Notes: generated by a model not told the origin, from the letters alone. A DNA stretch of 64,000 bases from Reticulitermes speratus (GCA_021186555.1 JAJKFL010000330.1:31226944-31290943); one strand, 5' to 3'. Shown: positions 55,301-64,000, counted from the stretch's first letter. A program made the numbers and translations.

Positions 55301-58300
55301 TCCAAGTGGTAGCCCTGGTAACACGCTCTGAGGTGAGAGCTCAGAGTGTAGCTGAGAGAGAAGGACGAAAGGCGAGTTTTGGGGGCCTTAAAACGGGAGC
55401 ATTGGGCTAAGGGAAGAAAAACCCTGACCGAAAACCAAGTGGGAGAGGGGCCTCTGTAGGTGGGTAAAACCAACCTCCCTAGGGGAAGGAACCCTGATTA
55501 CAAACCCGGTCCTCCAGGGTGGGGGTTGAGCATAGGGCCAACAACCCTATCTCAGGAAAAAACATGTGTTACGAAACCTCATGATGAGCCTCGGAAAAAG
55601 TGGAGGCGAATTGTCTAGGAAGCTAAGGCCCACCGCGAGCTGTGATGCTAAGGAAGAAGAAGAATTACATATACAATGTAAGAACTGTCACAAGAGGATG
55701 CATTGCCATGATAATCTACAACCTACAAAACTGATAATGGATGTCATCATAGTTCAGTCCCCAAGCAGGTGTGTTATCTCTTACTGTGGCAGCCACTTTT
55801 TCCACGTGTACACACATTGCAAACCATACATACATGACCCAAACAATGCAGGTAGCAAAGGAAGTGATGTATTTCAGAGTTTGTCAAGAAACATATGAAG
55901 GACAGTTTTAGAATGAGTTGTTTGTAAGTATGTACTTCCTCAGATAGCAAACATAAAATAATGACTAAAAATAATCCAGATCTGTGCGGGCTAAAAAGTA
56001 TTTGAAAAAGTTAAATTAAATTATCACAATGAACAGTATTAATGTAAGGTCATGGATATTATTTTGTGAACGTGTACCTCTTCAGCTTTCTCCTGAATAA
56101 TAGCATCAAATGGCTTGCTTAGCTTCTGAATGAAATGATCTGTGACTATCACGGTGTTACAAAATATGTGCACATTCTGAGTGACGGACTTGACTTTGGT
56201 GTCCTTCAACACTTCCGTTAATATTTGTTCAGCATCTTCTGGCTCAAACAATGAAGGTAACAAGGGCTGTAACAAAACAAAACAAGAAGTTACAATTAAC
56301 AGACATAAAGCATACACAGAAGCGCAGTCTTATTCATCAATAACTTGTAAATGGAATACTTGTGTCATTACCCCATGGAAAATGGAGAGAATGTAATACA
56401 TGCAACAAACAACATGAAGGATATACTGTACTGTGACACTTACCATGATATCTACCATTGATCCTGTGGCAATAGCTTCTTCAACAGCTGCTTCTACTTG
56501 GTCAATTATGTTTGGGCCCACAGCAAATGATGGCAGGAACAGAAGCTTCTCATTTGGAAAATGTTTACGGACAATCAGCGATGATCCACAATGCCCAATC
56601 GCATTAATGCATCATACTCTGTAAACAGTTTCAGTTATTAATAGCGTCATTAAATAAATCACAAATCGATGTCATGATCAATAAATAACTACCAACAGAT
56701 TATGTGACACAAAGGCAAATGCCTGAAAACATACAAACATTTCTTGTCAGAATATTTTCATGTTTGTGACGAACTGGTTGTGGCACAGTAGTGTTCTGAA
56801 TTTTCATTCACATGGTTTATGGTGTGAATCACACATCAATTCTTAACTATCCTGATTGAGGCATTTCAAGGTCTCCTTTAGTTGTTCGAGGCAAATACGA
56901 AGAAAGTACACTGAAGCAGGCTATACGACAACCTAAATCCCACTCATTTTCAACTGGAAAATTATAAAAGGAATGGTAAGGCAAGTCTCTTATAAAGATT
57001 TAAATGAGAATGGCTGAATAAACCAGAACACTTTTCATTTTTTGTATCAAATGGAATACTGTTCCATTCAGTACAAACACTGATCAGACCTACCCAGCTT
57101 CTCATCACCACCATGCACAACCGCAGAAGTTAACAATGTCATAAAAACATACAAACTGCCTTTCACATTTATGCTTGACATTTGTAGCCCCATTTGCAAA
57201 TCCACAAAATCCATAACTTAATACAACACAGTCACATTTCTATGAACATTTTTTTCAAATAGCATAACTATTTGTTCTTTGTCTGAAGACAGTTGCACAT
57301 AAATTACTGGCTTCAAACATTGTACATGTAACTACACAAGACTAAGAAATCACTGCAATATGGAAGCTCCCCCAGTGCTGATTATTTCCAGTTATGTACT
57401 TATATTCACACTCATCACAAACAGAAAATGTCTGCATTCTCATTCACTACTGCCATCATTAAAACTGACTCCCAAATCTATTTCCTCAACAAATTCTATA
57501 ACAGCTTCACTTAGAAGAAATTGCTCAAGTTTTATGGACCCCAGACACAAATAACAAACAGATAAAAAGAAATGACAGATACAAATAATCCGTTCCGTCA
57601 CCAAAGATACAATAACACAGCTCAAACTGTTTCCAAAGAATGGCAAAAACACAGATATAAGTCCGGAAATTATAATCACAATCCATATGATAATACCACA
57701 AAATATGACAAGTCTACTCAACCGCAATGAAGAAGTTCAAAGAAATACGCTATTGCAAACTTGCAACATACCTAGATAACCGTTCTGTTTGTAGAAACTC
57801 TTTACCCAGTCATTCTGCGATTTGGAATAAATGGCAGGAATGTACATACTGCTTCCACCTTGCTGCCTTCCTGTTATGACACCTGGTACTTGCTTCATCT
57901 CTGTCAGGATACCTATAATCGCTGCACAGTCCACCGATTTGTAATGACATACACTATTTCGACACAACACAGATGCACAAATACAGTATACACAAACTTA
58001 AAATAATATTACCTGTATCTAAGTTAACACATACAGGCTTGGTTTGGAACATCCCACTGTGTATGAGTCAAATGGGGAGATTATTCCAGTCACACAACAT
58101 TTTTATTAATGTAATAAGAAGTAAAAATATAAAATCAATCGCTACATTGGCTTATTCTAAAGCACTCATCTAGCTGACCAAATATACACACACAGAGGCA
58201 ATTTATACAACAATGTGTTACCTAGTATAGGAAAAGTCTTAAGGTCTCAGATACTTCTTTGCATTGTTATTCTTCGTTTTACAATAAAATATTTAAAAGC

Positions 58301-61300
58301 TCTATTAAAATTTATTTTTTATTGCCTTTCTTATTGAATTCCTGAATATAAAATGGTGGCTTGTATTATATTGTGCTATTTACTACATTTATGAATGCTG
58401 AATTTTAGAAGTCTTGTTAACAAAATATTCAGTACTGTGCTGCACCTAGCATACACTACCCCTACACGTGTTCTTTCATACACATTGCGCACAGGATGCA
58501 TAATATATGAAATAAAATAAAACCCCTTAAGTTCCCTCTGCATATCACTTTTCATTGTTCTAATCCTTAAGCACATCAAACTATCTCCATGAAGCAGAAG
58601 TATTCCCAAGAAAATAACATTCAGATGGTCAAGACATCCTCACAACCAGTTTGAGACATATTTTTACCTATCTACTAAACTACATGGTATCACACGCTAA
58701 AAGACAGTAGGCTTTCTAATGTTCCGTGTTATATAACTTTTTTCCCCAGCCTGAAGTATATCAAAGGCTTAATATATTCTATTTGAATAAATTATGAATC
58801 AGCTTACAATAAAATAGCCTTTCCTCAACTCCGCACTGGCTAAGCAATGTTCTTACTGATATGGGCCGCAGAGCAGCAGCCAAGGCCCCTCTGATACAGG
58901 CCAGATTGCGGGCCACATACGATTCAGTGAAGAACACCTGATGATCAGTCTTGTCTTGTTTCCCATGGATGATCTTGCCAAGATTTTTCTCAACCACCTA
59001 AACATAGTTTTACACAGCAACCATTTGAAAGCAGTATCCAAATAAGCATATCATCTGATTCTAATTACATGTCTCTCAATAATCTTCAGCATAAATTGAT
59101 TACACTCAGTACATTAAAATCTTAATGCAGGGTCATTTTAGAGAAAACTTTGTACAGAAAAACGTAAGAAACAAAAAATTCATAAAAGCACATCTCTGTA
59201 ATACACATTACAGTTACTGCCTGCACAAAATCACATATGGTAATTTCAAGAAATCTATGAAATCTGCAGTCTTCTGGGGTATTATGCGGTGTTGTGTGGT
59301 AATTGTTTACCGACGTTTCGGGACAACGTATCGGTCCCGTCCTCACGGATCAAGAGTCCGAGTAGGAAAGGGAAAGGAAATCAGAAGACCGCAGATTTCA
59401 TTAACATCGTGGCGGAAGGCTGAAATCAAGGTCAAGAAACCTAGATGCAAATGACAGAATAAATGTTAAGGACAACCTGTATAAAACAGAAATTAAGAAG
59501 AGGAAATCACTAAACAGATAAAAGGTGAATACAGAGGCAGGTGAAAGGACAGACATACACAATATACAAAGAACACATACAAATACATAATACATATTGT
59601 ATTTACCGTCTGTAAGAAGTCACTAGGCAGATCATAGTGTCTTGTGAGTTCACCAATCGTGATCTGACCTCGCTGAAGTAACTTCTCATTGATTTCCACT
59701 GCGATACGAGTAACATACGTCTTATCAATCAACTGGCCAAGAACCAAGGAACAATTGTGGTCTGTTCGTTCAACTTCAGCAGCCCTTGCTGCAATCTGAT
59801 TCAGGTCCACACCAAGCAACTTCACCAGTTCCACCAGATTGATACGACCTAAAATTACAAACGCCTTGTGAACATATTTAACTGCGATTTTAGGACCTCG
59901 GACAGCTGACAGGGGTCAGCAAATCAGAGGATGAACAGTCCGACACCACTGTTTGGAGGCCTCAACTGATTACTACTACTCTGAATTACGGCCTCCTGAT
60001 GGGCAATAACTCAGTTACTTCTTTCAGGTTGACCATTTCATAAAAAAGCATCCGAAATTTAAGCAAGAGATGGGGGCTCTCATGGCACCAGACAGAGAGG
60101 TGCATAGGGACATGTAGAAAAACACAAGCAATTGAACATCACTACCGCCTTCACAAAATCTTTTGTTTCCCCCTCTGCCACGCATTGGCATTCAATGACC
60201 CTCACAACGTTTAGTCCAGAATGCCAACACCATCTCAATAAATACTAACATTAATGTCTTCATTTGTAATAATTATTACGTATATATACTAATTATCATG
60301 TTTTGTGAATTTTCTCTCCCTAGCCTCACTTTACCCACAAGGTCCTATCTTCATGCACCAAAGCTTTACTGTTTGCTGGAGTTTTCAGGAATGTAACCCC
60401 ATGAACAGTAAGTAAAAGGTAGTTCTCCCTGTGCATGGCATGAAGGCATTGGGGAAATGGATGTATAGCTCCACTCATTCTTAAACTTCACATGAGATGA
60501 GGGTAAGTGGTGAGATTCACACCCTGGCCACTTTACCTCCAGGGAAAGAGCCCCAATACCCACTGGATATGAGGCTGGGTGGGCCCCAAGCTGGCATGAA
60601 GGCTTGGGGAAAAAAAGACAAATCCTATCCAGGTTCCCACATGAATGGTAAATGAGTAAATGTAAAGTAAAGTTATTCTGTGCATACCATGAAGACATAC
60701 ATGGAGAGCAGAGGCATAGTGCCACTCATTCTTAACCTCAGCACTAGATGGAGGTGAGCAGTCAACTTCATGCCTCAGCCGCTTTAGACACACACGGCAA
60801 GAAACCCCAGTAAGCATTGAACAGGAAACTGGGTTGGCCCCAGAGCTGGTCTAGGAGTTTTTTGGAGCAGAGAAAAACCTCCTGCCCCTGCAGTAATCGA
60901 ACCCCGGATCCACCAGGCTACAGCTTAGTCACTTATATGCTACCCTGGCTCCCTAGCAAATGTGTGCTGTATTTAAAAAAAACAGCAGATCTGTGGGTCC
61001 CATATCACAAAAATCCATATTTGTGATAGTTTATATGAATCAGGAGCATTTGAAGGATTTATGTTTAATATTGTGTCTAAGTGGTAAAAAAGAAAAAAAA
61101 AAAAAAAAAAAGGAAACAAGAATCAGCAACAGGACAGGTCAGCTATAGCATAGCTCTTTGTATTAGAAAAAATTTCAGCAATAACTCAAATTCAGAAAAG
61201 AGGTACACTACGGCTTTCCATACTAATCTTCCCGATTTTATGTCACGTCATACCATTATGTAGTTCCACTGTCGACTACCGACCGATACAGGTTATGTTA

Positions 61301-61817
61301 CATATTATATGCTCGCATATTTACTAAACAGTGGCAGGTTTACATACTACATAACCAGTGCAATTCATAGTCTAATACTGAAACTGAAAAGTACTACCTC
61401 CATGAACATAAAGTTCATCTCGAATTTCTCGTGTAAGCTGCTGCGGTGTGACATATTCCTTCCCATCTGTTGTAAACACCACGTCAATGAGTTTCAAATC
61501 TAGGAGTTTCGTAACAAGTTCAATGCAGTTTCTCTCTGACAGCCTGAAGAAAGGGAAATATTTGTATATTACATTAAAGCTATACTGAATTTATATATGT
61601 CTCGTACATGTAACATGTAGAGCAAGAGACGGCACACCACTATGGTACACGACATAGTTATTAGAACTGCAGATGACTGACAGAGTATATTTATAACAGC
61701 TACGCGAGTTTTAACGCGTAACAAATGAGTATATTACCTTTGTACAGTGGAGCTTAATTGAGCTCTTTGAAAATCTGCAGCTAAACGTTTAACTTCGTCC
61801 CACTCCACAGCTGTCAT
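47318..61817 (-). CDS. UFL1: UFL1, UFM1-protein ligase 1 (13 exons, two frame breaks)
   Basis: Scaffold-type E3 for the ubiquitin-like modifier UFM1. It works with UFC1 and the ER-anchored adaptor DDRGK1/UFBP1, modifies ribosomal uL24 at the ER, and lacks a catalytic cysteine. The exons read, in order: [48 protein letters not shown] (N-terminal winged-helix region), [53 protein letters not shown], a charged linker ([20 protein letters not shown]), [38 protein letters not shown], and a stop at 47318. Exon borders are GT/AG with consistent phases; total about 799 aa versus 794 in human. Start 61817 fits homology; an in-frame ATG at 61841 would add 8 residues. Exon 6 lacks one base near 56583 and exon 11 has one extra near 50155. 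I think these are consensus errors, because every other exon is intact. Introns are packed with SINEs and MITEs. Confidence 0.93.
47583..48076. mobile_element. hAT-like MITE
   Basis: Starts CAGTGGTATTCAACCTGGGG and ends, inverted, CAGTGGTATTCAACCGTTTT. Flanking 8-mers CCCTGCTG and GTCTACTG match at 5 of 8. Subterminal GGTACGCG blocks. Lies in UFL1 intron 12. Confidence 0.8.
48255..48440 (-). mobile_element. SINE family D, minus copy
   Basis: GAGTGCCAATTTGTCCACCA, GGGATTGAACCTGGGCCTCC and CAGAGCCATAGTATGGCC are the inverse of the family head and body. Confidence 0.7.
48872..49135 (-). mobile_element. SINE family B, minus copy
   Basis: GGCTCGACAGCCCCATGGGG, GGTAGGACTCTTCTGGACGA, GACATCCATGCCCTATGCAG, GATTCGAACCCACAATCCC, ending GCGGCCACTGGGATC. 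Preceded by the T run that is its A tail. UFL1 intron 12. Confidence 0.85.
49208..49419 (-). CDS. UFL1: UFL1 exon 12
   Basis: Acceptor CTTCAG. Encodes [40 protein letters not shown] and [20 protein letters not shown]. Donor GTGAGT. Confidence 0.92.
49490..49650. mobile_element. pogo-like MITE
   Basis: CAGTAATACCCCCGATTTAA and, inverted, ACAGTAAAACCCCTATTTAA with repeated ATTTAATGA inside. UFL1 intron 11. Confidence 0.65.
50036..50209 (-). CDS. UFL1: UFL1 exon 11, one extra base
   Basis: Encodes [18 protein letters not shown], then after removing one base near 50155, [20 protein letters not shown] and [12 protein letters not shown] with AG of the next Arg. Length 174 fits phases only with one base removed. 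Confidence 0.88.
50347..50440. repeat. F2 foldback, perfect short palindrome
   Basis: Arms of about 45 bases: TGAAATCTGTGGTCTTCTGG to GTGGTAA, loop ATAA, TTACCAC back to CCACAGATTTCA. Only the outer ends of F2 remain. UFL1 intron 10. Confidence 0.85.
50575..50835 (-). mobile_element. SINE family B, minus copy
   Basis: T run, GGCGCAACAGCCCCTAGTGG, GGTAGGACTGCTCTGGACGA, CATCCATGTACCCGGTGGGA, ATCCCAGCAAGCAAGTGGCC and CGGCCACCAGGATCGGC-like head. UFL1 intron 10. Confidence 0.85.
51153..51431 (+). mobile_element. SINE family A, full-length with target duplication
   Basis: Flanked by TAGTAACCTTAA (51141-51152, 51432-51443). Box A GATAGCTCAGTCGGTATAGC, box B GGGATCGAATCCCGG, body AGACCGGCCCTGGGGCCTAC, AAGCGGCCGGGGCGTGGTGC, 3' end GGGCCTTCATGGCCTGTTAT. 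Reference copy. UFL1 intron 10. Confidence 0.92.
51584..51881 (-). CDS. UFL1: UFL1 exon 10
   Basis: Acceptor TTCTAG. Encodes [40 protein letters not shown] and [20 protein letters not shown]. Donor GTAAGA, phase 0. Confidence 0.92.
51915..51990. repeat. Small inverted repeat
   Basis: AATTCAAGTCTTCTCGGATG is inverted against ATATCCCAGAAGACTCGACT. Resembles the outer ends of the F2 foldbacks. Confidence 0.4.
52310..52366 (+). repeat. GGT then GAT microsatellite
   Basis: About 8 GGT followed by about 11 GAT repeats, after a G/A-rich run. UFL1 intron 9. Confidence 0.92.
52393..52628 (-). CDS. UFL1: UFL1 exon 9
   Basis: Acceptor GAACAG. Encodes [40 protein letters not shown] and [16 protein letters not shown]. 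Donor GTAAGT. Confidence 0.9.
53052..53525. mobile_element. pogo-like MITE interrupted by a SINE
   Basis: TA-flanked ends CAGTAGAACCCGGGATGAG and, inverted, CAGTAGAACCCTGTTAAG. Apart from the SINE at 53148-53451 it matches the inverse of 43157-43331. UFL1 intron 8. Confidence 0.85.
53148..53451 (+). mobile_element. SINE family C, nested
   Basis: GGTGGCGTAGTTGGTTGAGG, CGTCGCGGGTTTGATTCCCG, ATTTCGGTCACACTATGGCC, TACCAGGAATATTTCCTGGG, 3' end TAATGGGGTTGCTTTAC. Flanked by CTTAATAAGTCT (53136-53147, 53452-53463). Confidence 0.92.
53583..53738 (-). CDS. UFL1: UFL1 exon 8
   Basis: Encodes [20 protein letters not shown] and [20 protein letters not shown], the charged Gly/Lys linker. Acceptor TTTCAG, donor GTATCA, 52 codons. 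Confidence 0.88.
54140..54565 (-). pseudogene. LINE 3' fragment
   Basis: CAGTCAAGAAATTCC, CGTTTTATGAAACCTC, TATCCTGAGCCACATGAATC, TATCCTCCTAGCCACACCC, CCTATGCGTGCTACATGAC follow the 30601-31005 element with heavy decay. UFL1 intron 7. Confidence 0.55.
55181..55663 (+). mobile_element. Retroposon with 16-bp target duplication
   Basis: Insert between ATTACATATACAATGT (55165-55180) and its copy (55664-55679), ending in GGAAGAAGAAGA, a short microsatellite-like tail. Contains CCCTGTAACAGGGTTGGGTC, TCCAAGTGGTAGCCCTGGTA, TTGAGCATAGGGCCAACAAC and CCTCATGATGAGCCTCGG. No tRNA-like box pair or RT. Long duplication plus simple tail fit LINE-mediated insertion. UFL1 intron 7. Confidence 0.8.
56078..56266 (-). 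CDS. UFL1: UFL1 exon 7
   Basis: Acceptor GTTACAG. Encodes [40 protein letters not shown] and [18 protein letters not shown]. 63 codons, phase 0 to 0. Confidence 0.92.
56444..56618 (-). CDS. UFL1: UFL1 exon 6, one base missing
   Basis: Encodes [12 protein letters not shown], then after a one-base shift near 56581-56584 [20 protein letters not shown] and [20 protein letters not shown]. Length 175 fits the flanking phases only if one base is added. Donor GTAAGT. Confidence 0.88.
56640..57760. other. UFL1 intron 5, no feature seen
   Basis: About 1.1 kb between exons 6 and 5. Several short frames but no recognised exon or repeat. Confidence 0.5.
57772..57921 (-). CDS. UFL1: UFL1 exon 5
   Basis: Acceptor TGTGCAG restores Ser (T|CG), as in vertebrate UFL1, then [20 protein letters not shown] and [24 protein letters not shown]. 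Another AG 9 bases downstream keeps the frame but is a worse fit. Confidence 0.85.
57930..58800. other. UFL1 intron 4, no feature seen
   Basis: AT-rich intron with no recognised repeat. Confidence 0.5.
58808..58997 (-). CDS. UFL1: UFL1 exon 4
   Basis: Acceptor GTTTAG. Encodes [40 protein letters not shown] and [13 protein letters not shown]. Donor GTAAGC after one base of the next codon. Confidence 0.93.
59262..59402. repeat. F2 foldback element
   Basis: TGAAATCTGCAGTCTTCTGG..GTGGTAATTGTTTACCGACG then TTTCGGGACAACGTATCGGT; right end CAGAAGACCGCAGATTTCA inverted to the left end. Minus strand has GAGGACGGGACC..GTCCCGAAACGTCGG in hammerhead order. UFL1 intron 3. Confidence 0.7.
59607..59848 (-). 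CDS. UFL1: UFL1 exon 3
   Basis: Acceptor TTTTAG. Encodes [40 protein letters not shown] and [20 protein letters not shown]. Donor GTAAAT, phase 0. Confidence 0.93.
60420..60930 (-). mobile_element. Two family A SINE copies, minus
   Basis: 60420-60615: CATGGCATGAAGGC, CACATGAGATGAGGGTAAGT, CCACTTTACCTCCAGG, ACTGGATATGAGGCTGGGTG. 60665-60930: CATACCATGAAGACA, CAGCACTAGATGGAGGTGAG, CAGCCGCTTTAGACAC, GTAATCGAACCCCGGATCCA. Both are diverged inverse copies in UFL1 intron 2. Confidence 0.7.
61398..61543 (-). CDS. UFL1: UFL1 exon 2
   Basis: Acceptor CTTCAG. Encodes [20 protein letters not shown] then [20 protein letters not shown] and IRDELYVHG. Donor GTAGTA. Confidence 0.92.
61738..61817 (-). CDS. 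UFL1: UFL1 exon 1
   Basis: [20 protein letters not shown] then LSSTVQ, splitting an Arg codon AG|G. Donor GTAATA. Matches the conserved family start W-x-E-I/V-x-R-L-A-A-D-F-Q. Confidence 0.9.
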
Positions 61818-61841
61818 GTTGGCGAATTTCAGTGTTGCCAT

Positions 61842-62004
61842 TAGCGAAAACCGAAAAATAACAGAACGAGACACAGCAAGGTCAATGGTACCAATTTCAT
61901 AGAAACACACACATGTGGCATCGAGTTTCCAGTACATGTGGCTACGGAGGGTTGGAGTAGGAGTAATTAATTTTAATTTGGTCAATTTATGTTCTGTTAC
62001 AGAA
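61842..62004. promoter_or_regulatory. Shared UFL1/AIMP1 bidirectional promoter region
   Basis: Only 163 bases separate the upstream UFL1 ATG (61841, minus) from the AIMP1 ATG (62005, plus), or 187 if UFL1 starts at 61817. Both transcripts must begin here or overlap. No TATA box is obvious. TTCTGTTACAG just before the AIMP1 ATG looks like a 3' splice site, so AIMP1 may have a leader exon overlapping UFL1 exon 1. Inference from geometry only. Confidence 0.6.
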
Positions 62005-62085
62005 ATGGCAACGAACGAAGTATTATCACGTATAAAAACCAATGCCATTACCGCTGAAGAAATGATTAAAAAATTAAAATTTGAG
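62005..62085 (+). CDS. AIMP1: AIMP1 exon 1
   Basis: 27 codons from the first ATG to FE|GTAATG. Start matches the family N-terminus (MAxNxxVLxRI). Phase 0. Confidence 0.85.
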
Positions 62086-63664
62086 GTAATGAATTGTGTT
62101 AAACGTTGAACAATAAAATGTTCGCTATGTAGACATTTTTAGTACTGCGTGTTGTATTAATAGATTTGAGACACATAAATGGACGAGAGTTCTGGTAAAA
62201 CAAGTTGTAAACTGCTGTGTGTAATGAAGTGGGTCCATATGACTTGGTATTCAATAGTAATAGATGCAGAAACAATTTCAGCAGTGACTCAAAATGCTGT
62301 ATAAATTGTTATCCTTCAGACAAGGGATGTGAGCCTGTCTTACATGAATTACAATAATTTGAAACGGCACACTGAACAAGGTTGGGGGAGCAGTGGTTGA
62401 AACACCCTTTATTTTATTTCATTTCATTTATTTAATCACTCTGTAGATCCTTATGAGGGTTAAATTCACTTGTATTTGAGTTTGAATATATCAATTAAAA
62501 GTTACATGAATTTGATCATTTTAGATTAGTATGGATTCAGGGACTGCTGTAGCACTGTAACTTAAATACAAGTTAACCAGTCATCTGCTAAGAGTAAGGA
62601 GTCTTCTGTATGAGGCAATGGTCCCATGATGCAAAGACACATTTCAGTAATAAAAGATACGTTGCTGTGTTGAACAAAAATTATGATAGGTACATTGTAT
62701 GGCCATCTCACACCATTAAAAATGCATGGGACAGTGGAAGTAAACTTCCACACATTCTTAAACTTGACATGAGTTGGAAGTGGGTGGTCAGCTTCATGCT
62801 GCAACTAGTTAATCCCTGAGGAATGTGCCTCTGGTATTTGTTGGATAGGAGACTGTTAGCATCAGGCGTAGTGGCAAAGACAAAAATCCCTGCTCCTGCT
62901 GGGAATTAATGGGAGGATATTATTGATTGGGATCTATGAGAGATGAGCTACGAGGGTGTGTAATGGATGGAAGTAGATCAGTATCATGTCCATTGTTGGG
63001 CTGTGGTAGTAGTGGTACCAAACATTTAGCTCCTGCTAGCAGAGAATTGTTTAGTTATGTTATCTTTTGATTGGTCTTTTCAGGTTGCTGAAGTTAAAAG
63101 TTTATCTTCTCAGGAGAAGAACAAGGCAAGAGTAAAAGCAATAGAAGCAGAAAATGAAAAACTAAGAAAAGAAATTGACGAATGGAAAGACAAGTTAATT
63201 AAATTGGAAATTGCAAATGGAATTAAGCAGGTAGCTGTCAATTCATGTGTTTTCATTTCTGATCATTTATGTTTTTATGTTTTAATTAATTTAATCTCTG
63301 TTACCCAAGGTACCATTACCTTCAAAGAATATGACCAGGGTACCACAATCACATGATGAACCTATAAAGACAAGTCAGCTGGTAGAGGAGACACTTAAAT
63401 CGGTGGCTTCTGATAATTCAAATCAGCATTGTGGTGATAATGCAACTAAGAAAAAGAAAGAGAAACCTACAGAAGGAAAGAAGGCTAAGGGTGGAGGTGG
63501 AGGAGGTGGTAGTGGTGGAGGAGTCACAGTTGAGGAGCATCCTGTAGATGTTGGAAGATTAAAACTTCAGAGTGGGTCGCATCTTGTCGGTGAAGAAACA
63601 TCCAGATGCAGATTCGCTATATGTGGAGGAGATTGATGTTGGGGAAGGAAAGGCACGAACAGTG
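62005..63664 (+). CDS. AIMP1: AIMP1 (p43), N-terminal exons, partial
   Basis: Non-catalytic scaffold of the cytosolic multi-tRNA-synthetase complex; in vertebrates it binds arginyl-tRNA synthetase and yields the cytokine EMAPII. Exon 1 62005-62085 ([20 protein letters not shown]), exon 2 63084-63230 ([46 protein letters not shown]: a leucine-zipper coiled coil as in human p43), exon 3 63310-63664 (Lys-rich linker, seven glycines, then VDVGRLKL and the start of the OB-fold tRNA-binding domain, [20 protein letters not shown] and [12 protein letters not shown]). One extra base near 63565-63568 breaks the frame inside the domain; exon phase is restored only if it is removed. The rest lies past 64000. 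Donors GTAATG, GTAGCT, GTAAGA. Confidence 0.92.
62725..62915 (-). mobile_element. SINE family A-like, diverged, in AIMP1 intron 1
   Basis: AAACTTGACATGAGTTGGAA, GGTGGTCAGCTTCATGCTGC, GTTGGATAGGAGACTG and AATCCCTGCTCCTGCTGGGA follow the inverse family A body. Head not clear. Confidence 0.55.
63084..63230 (+). CDS. AIMP1: AIMP1 exon 2
   Basis: Acceptor TTTTCAG, 49 codons, coiled coil with heptad leucines, ending NGIKQ|GTAGCT as in vertebrate NGVKQ. Confidence 0.92.
63310..63664 (+). CDS. AIMP1: AIMP1 exon 3, one extra base
   Basis: Acceptor [57 protein letters not shown], then frame change to [20 protein letters not shown]. 355 bases; 354 would be in phase. Confidence 0.9.
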
Positions 63665-64000
63665 GTAAGACTTTGTAACAATGGTGCAAAATATATGGAG
63701 CTTTAAGGGAAATATACCAAAGAAGCTGGCTGAAGCAGCAATGCATCTGATTTGTATTTGGAAGGTGCCCAGTTAAAATCTTGGCTGAGACACACTATCC
63801 TTTTGCACCTAGAAGACAGTATTCTTGATAGTAGACACATATTTCACTCCTGCTTAAGAGAATTCATCCTGTTTCTCAGTTAATTGGAATTTTAGTGGAA
63901 TATGCAATGTTAAGTTCTGTTTAGATGAGTTTTTAAATCATTTGAAATTAACATATGATCATATTGATGTACGTAATATGACAGGTAATTAAGTTCAGTG
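63665..64000 (+). other. AIMP1 intron 3 (start)
   Basis: Begins at GTAAGACT after exon 3. No following exon is seen before the window ends. Confidence 0.7.

Noticed and set aside
57912-57921. Alternative exon 5 acceptor (ATTATAG) 9 bases downstream
   Set aside because: It keeps the frame but loses the conserved Ser codon and three residues that align with the family; the TGTGCAG site fits better.
61734-62048. UFL1 start at an ATG near 62048 giving a 69-residue N-terminal extension
   Set aside because: The extension crosses the AIMP1 start and promoter region and has no counterpart in the family, whose N-terminus begins near W-D-E-V-K-R-L.

Overview
This is a gene-poor, transposon-rich stretch of an animal nuclear genome, almost certainly insect. 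The mix of tRNA-derived SINEs, decayed jockey-like and other non-LTR retrotransposons, mariner, pogo/Tigger, hAT-like and Penelope-like remnants, together with large introns, suggests a big-genome polyneopteran such as a cockroach or termite. That assignment is inference from general resemblance of repeat-encoded peptides, not a database result.

Three cellular genes are supported. (1) UFL1, the UFM1 E3 ligase scaffold, lies on the minus strand at 47318-61817. All 13 coding exons can be placed with GT/AG borders and consistent phases, giving about 799 residues against 794 in human. It carries two single-base frame breaks, in exon 6 (a missing base near 56583) and exon 11 (an extra base near 50155). 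(2) AIMP1 (p43) starts on the plus strand at 62005. Three coding exons are present, the third with one extra base near 63567, and the C-terminal tRNA-binding half lies beyond the window. The two genes are head to head with 163-187 bases between start codons. (3) The first coding exon of an SLC16-type monocarboxylate transporter is on the minus strand at 36130-36346. Its other exons were not found and probably lie beyond base 1 after an intron of at least 36 kb.

Layout: 1-36 kb is repeats only (a 114-bp tandem array at 1.0-3.5 kb, a dead jockey element at 9.9-11.8 kb, an 80-bp array at 11.8-12.2 kb, hAT-like MITEs, SINEs, a mariner foldback at 20.4 kb, a 31-bp minisatellite inside a hAT-like element at 26-27.5 kb). 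36-47 kb holds the transporter exon, low-complexity intergenic DNA and the best hammerhead-bearing foldback elements. 47-62 kb is UFL1 with repeat-filled introns. 62-64 kb is the 5' half of AIMP1.

The most interesting signal is a family of foldback elements (6.4, 16.3, 38.9, 42.6, 44.4 and 46.7 kb) flanked by 9-15 bp target-site duplications. They share a terminal TGCACGGTGAAT-like tail, and the larger ones carry divergent minimal type I hammerhead ribozymes, some with every core nucleotide and all three stems intact. This matches what is known of ribozymes in Penelope-like retroelements, here as short copies with no visible protein. A second theme is that all three tandem arrays look amplified from pieces of dispersed elements.
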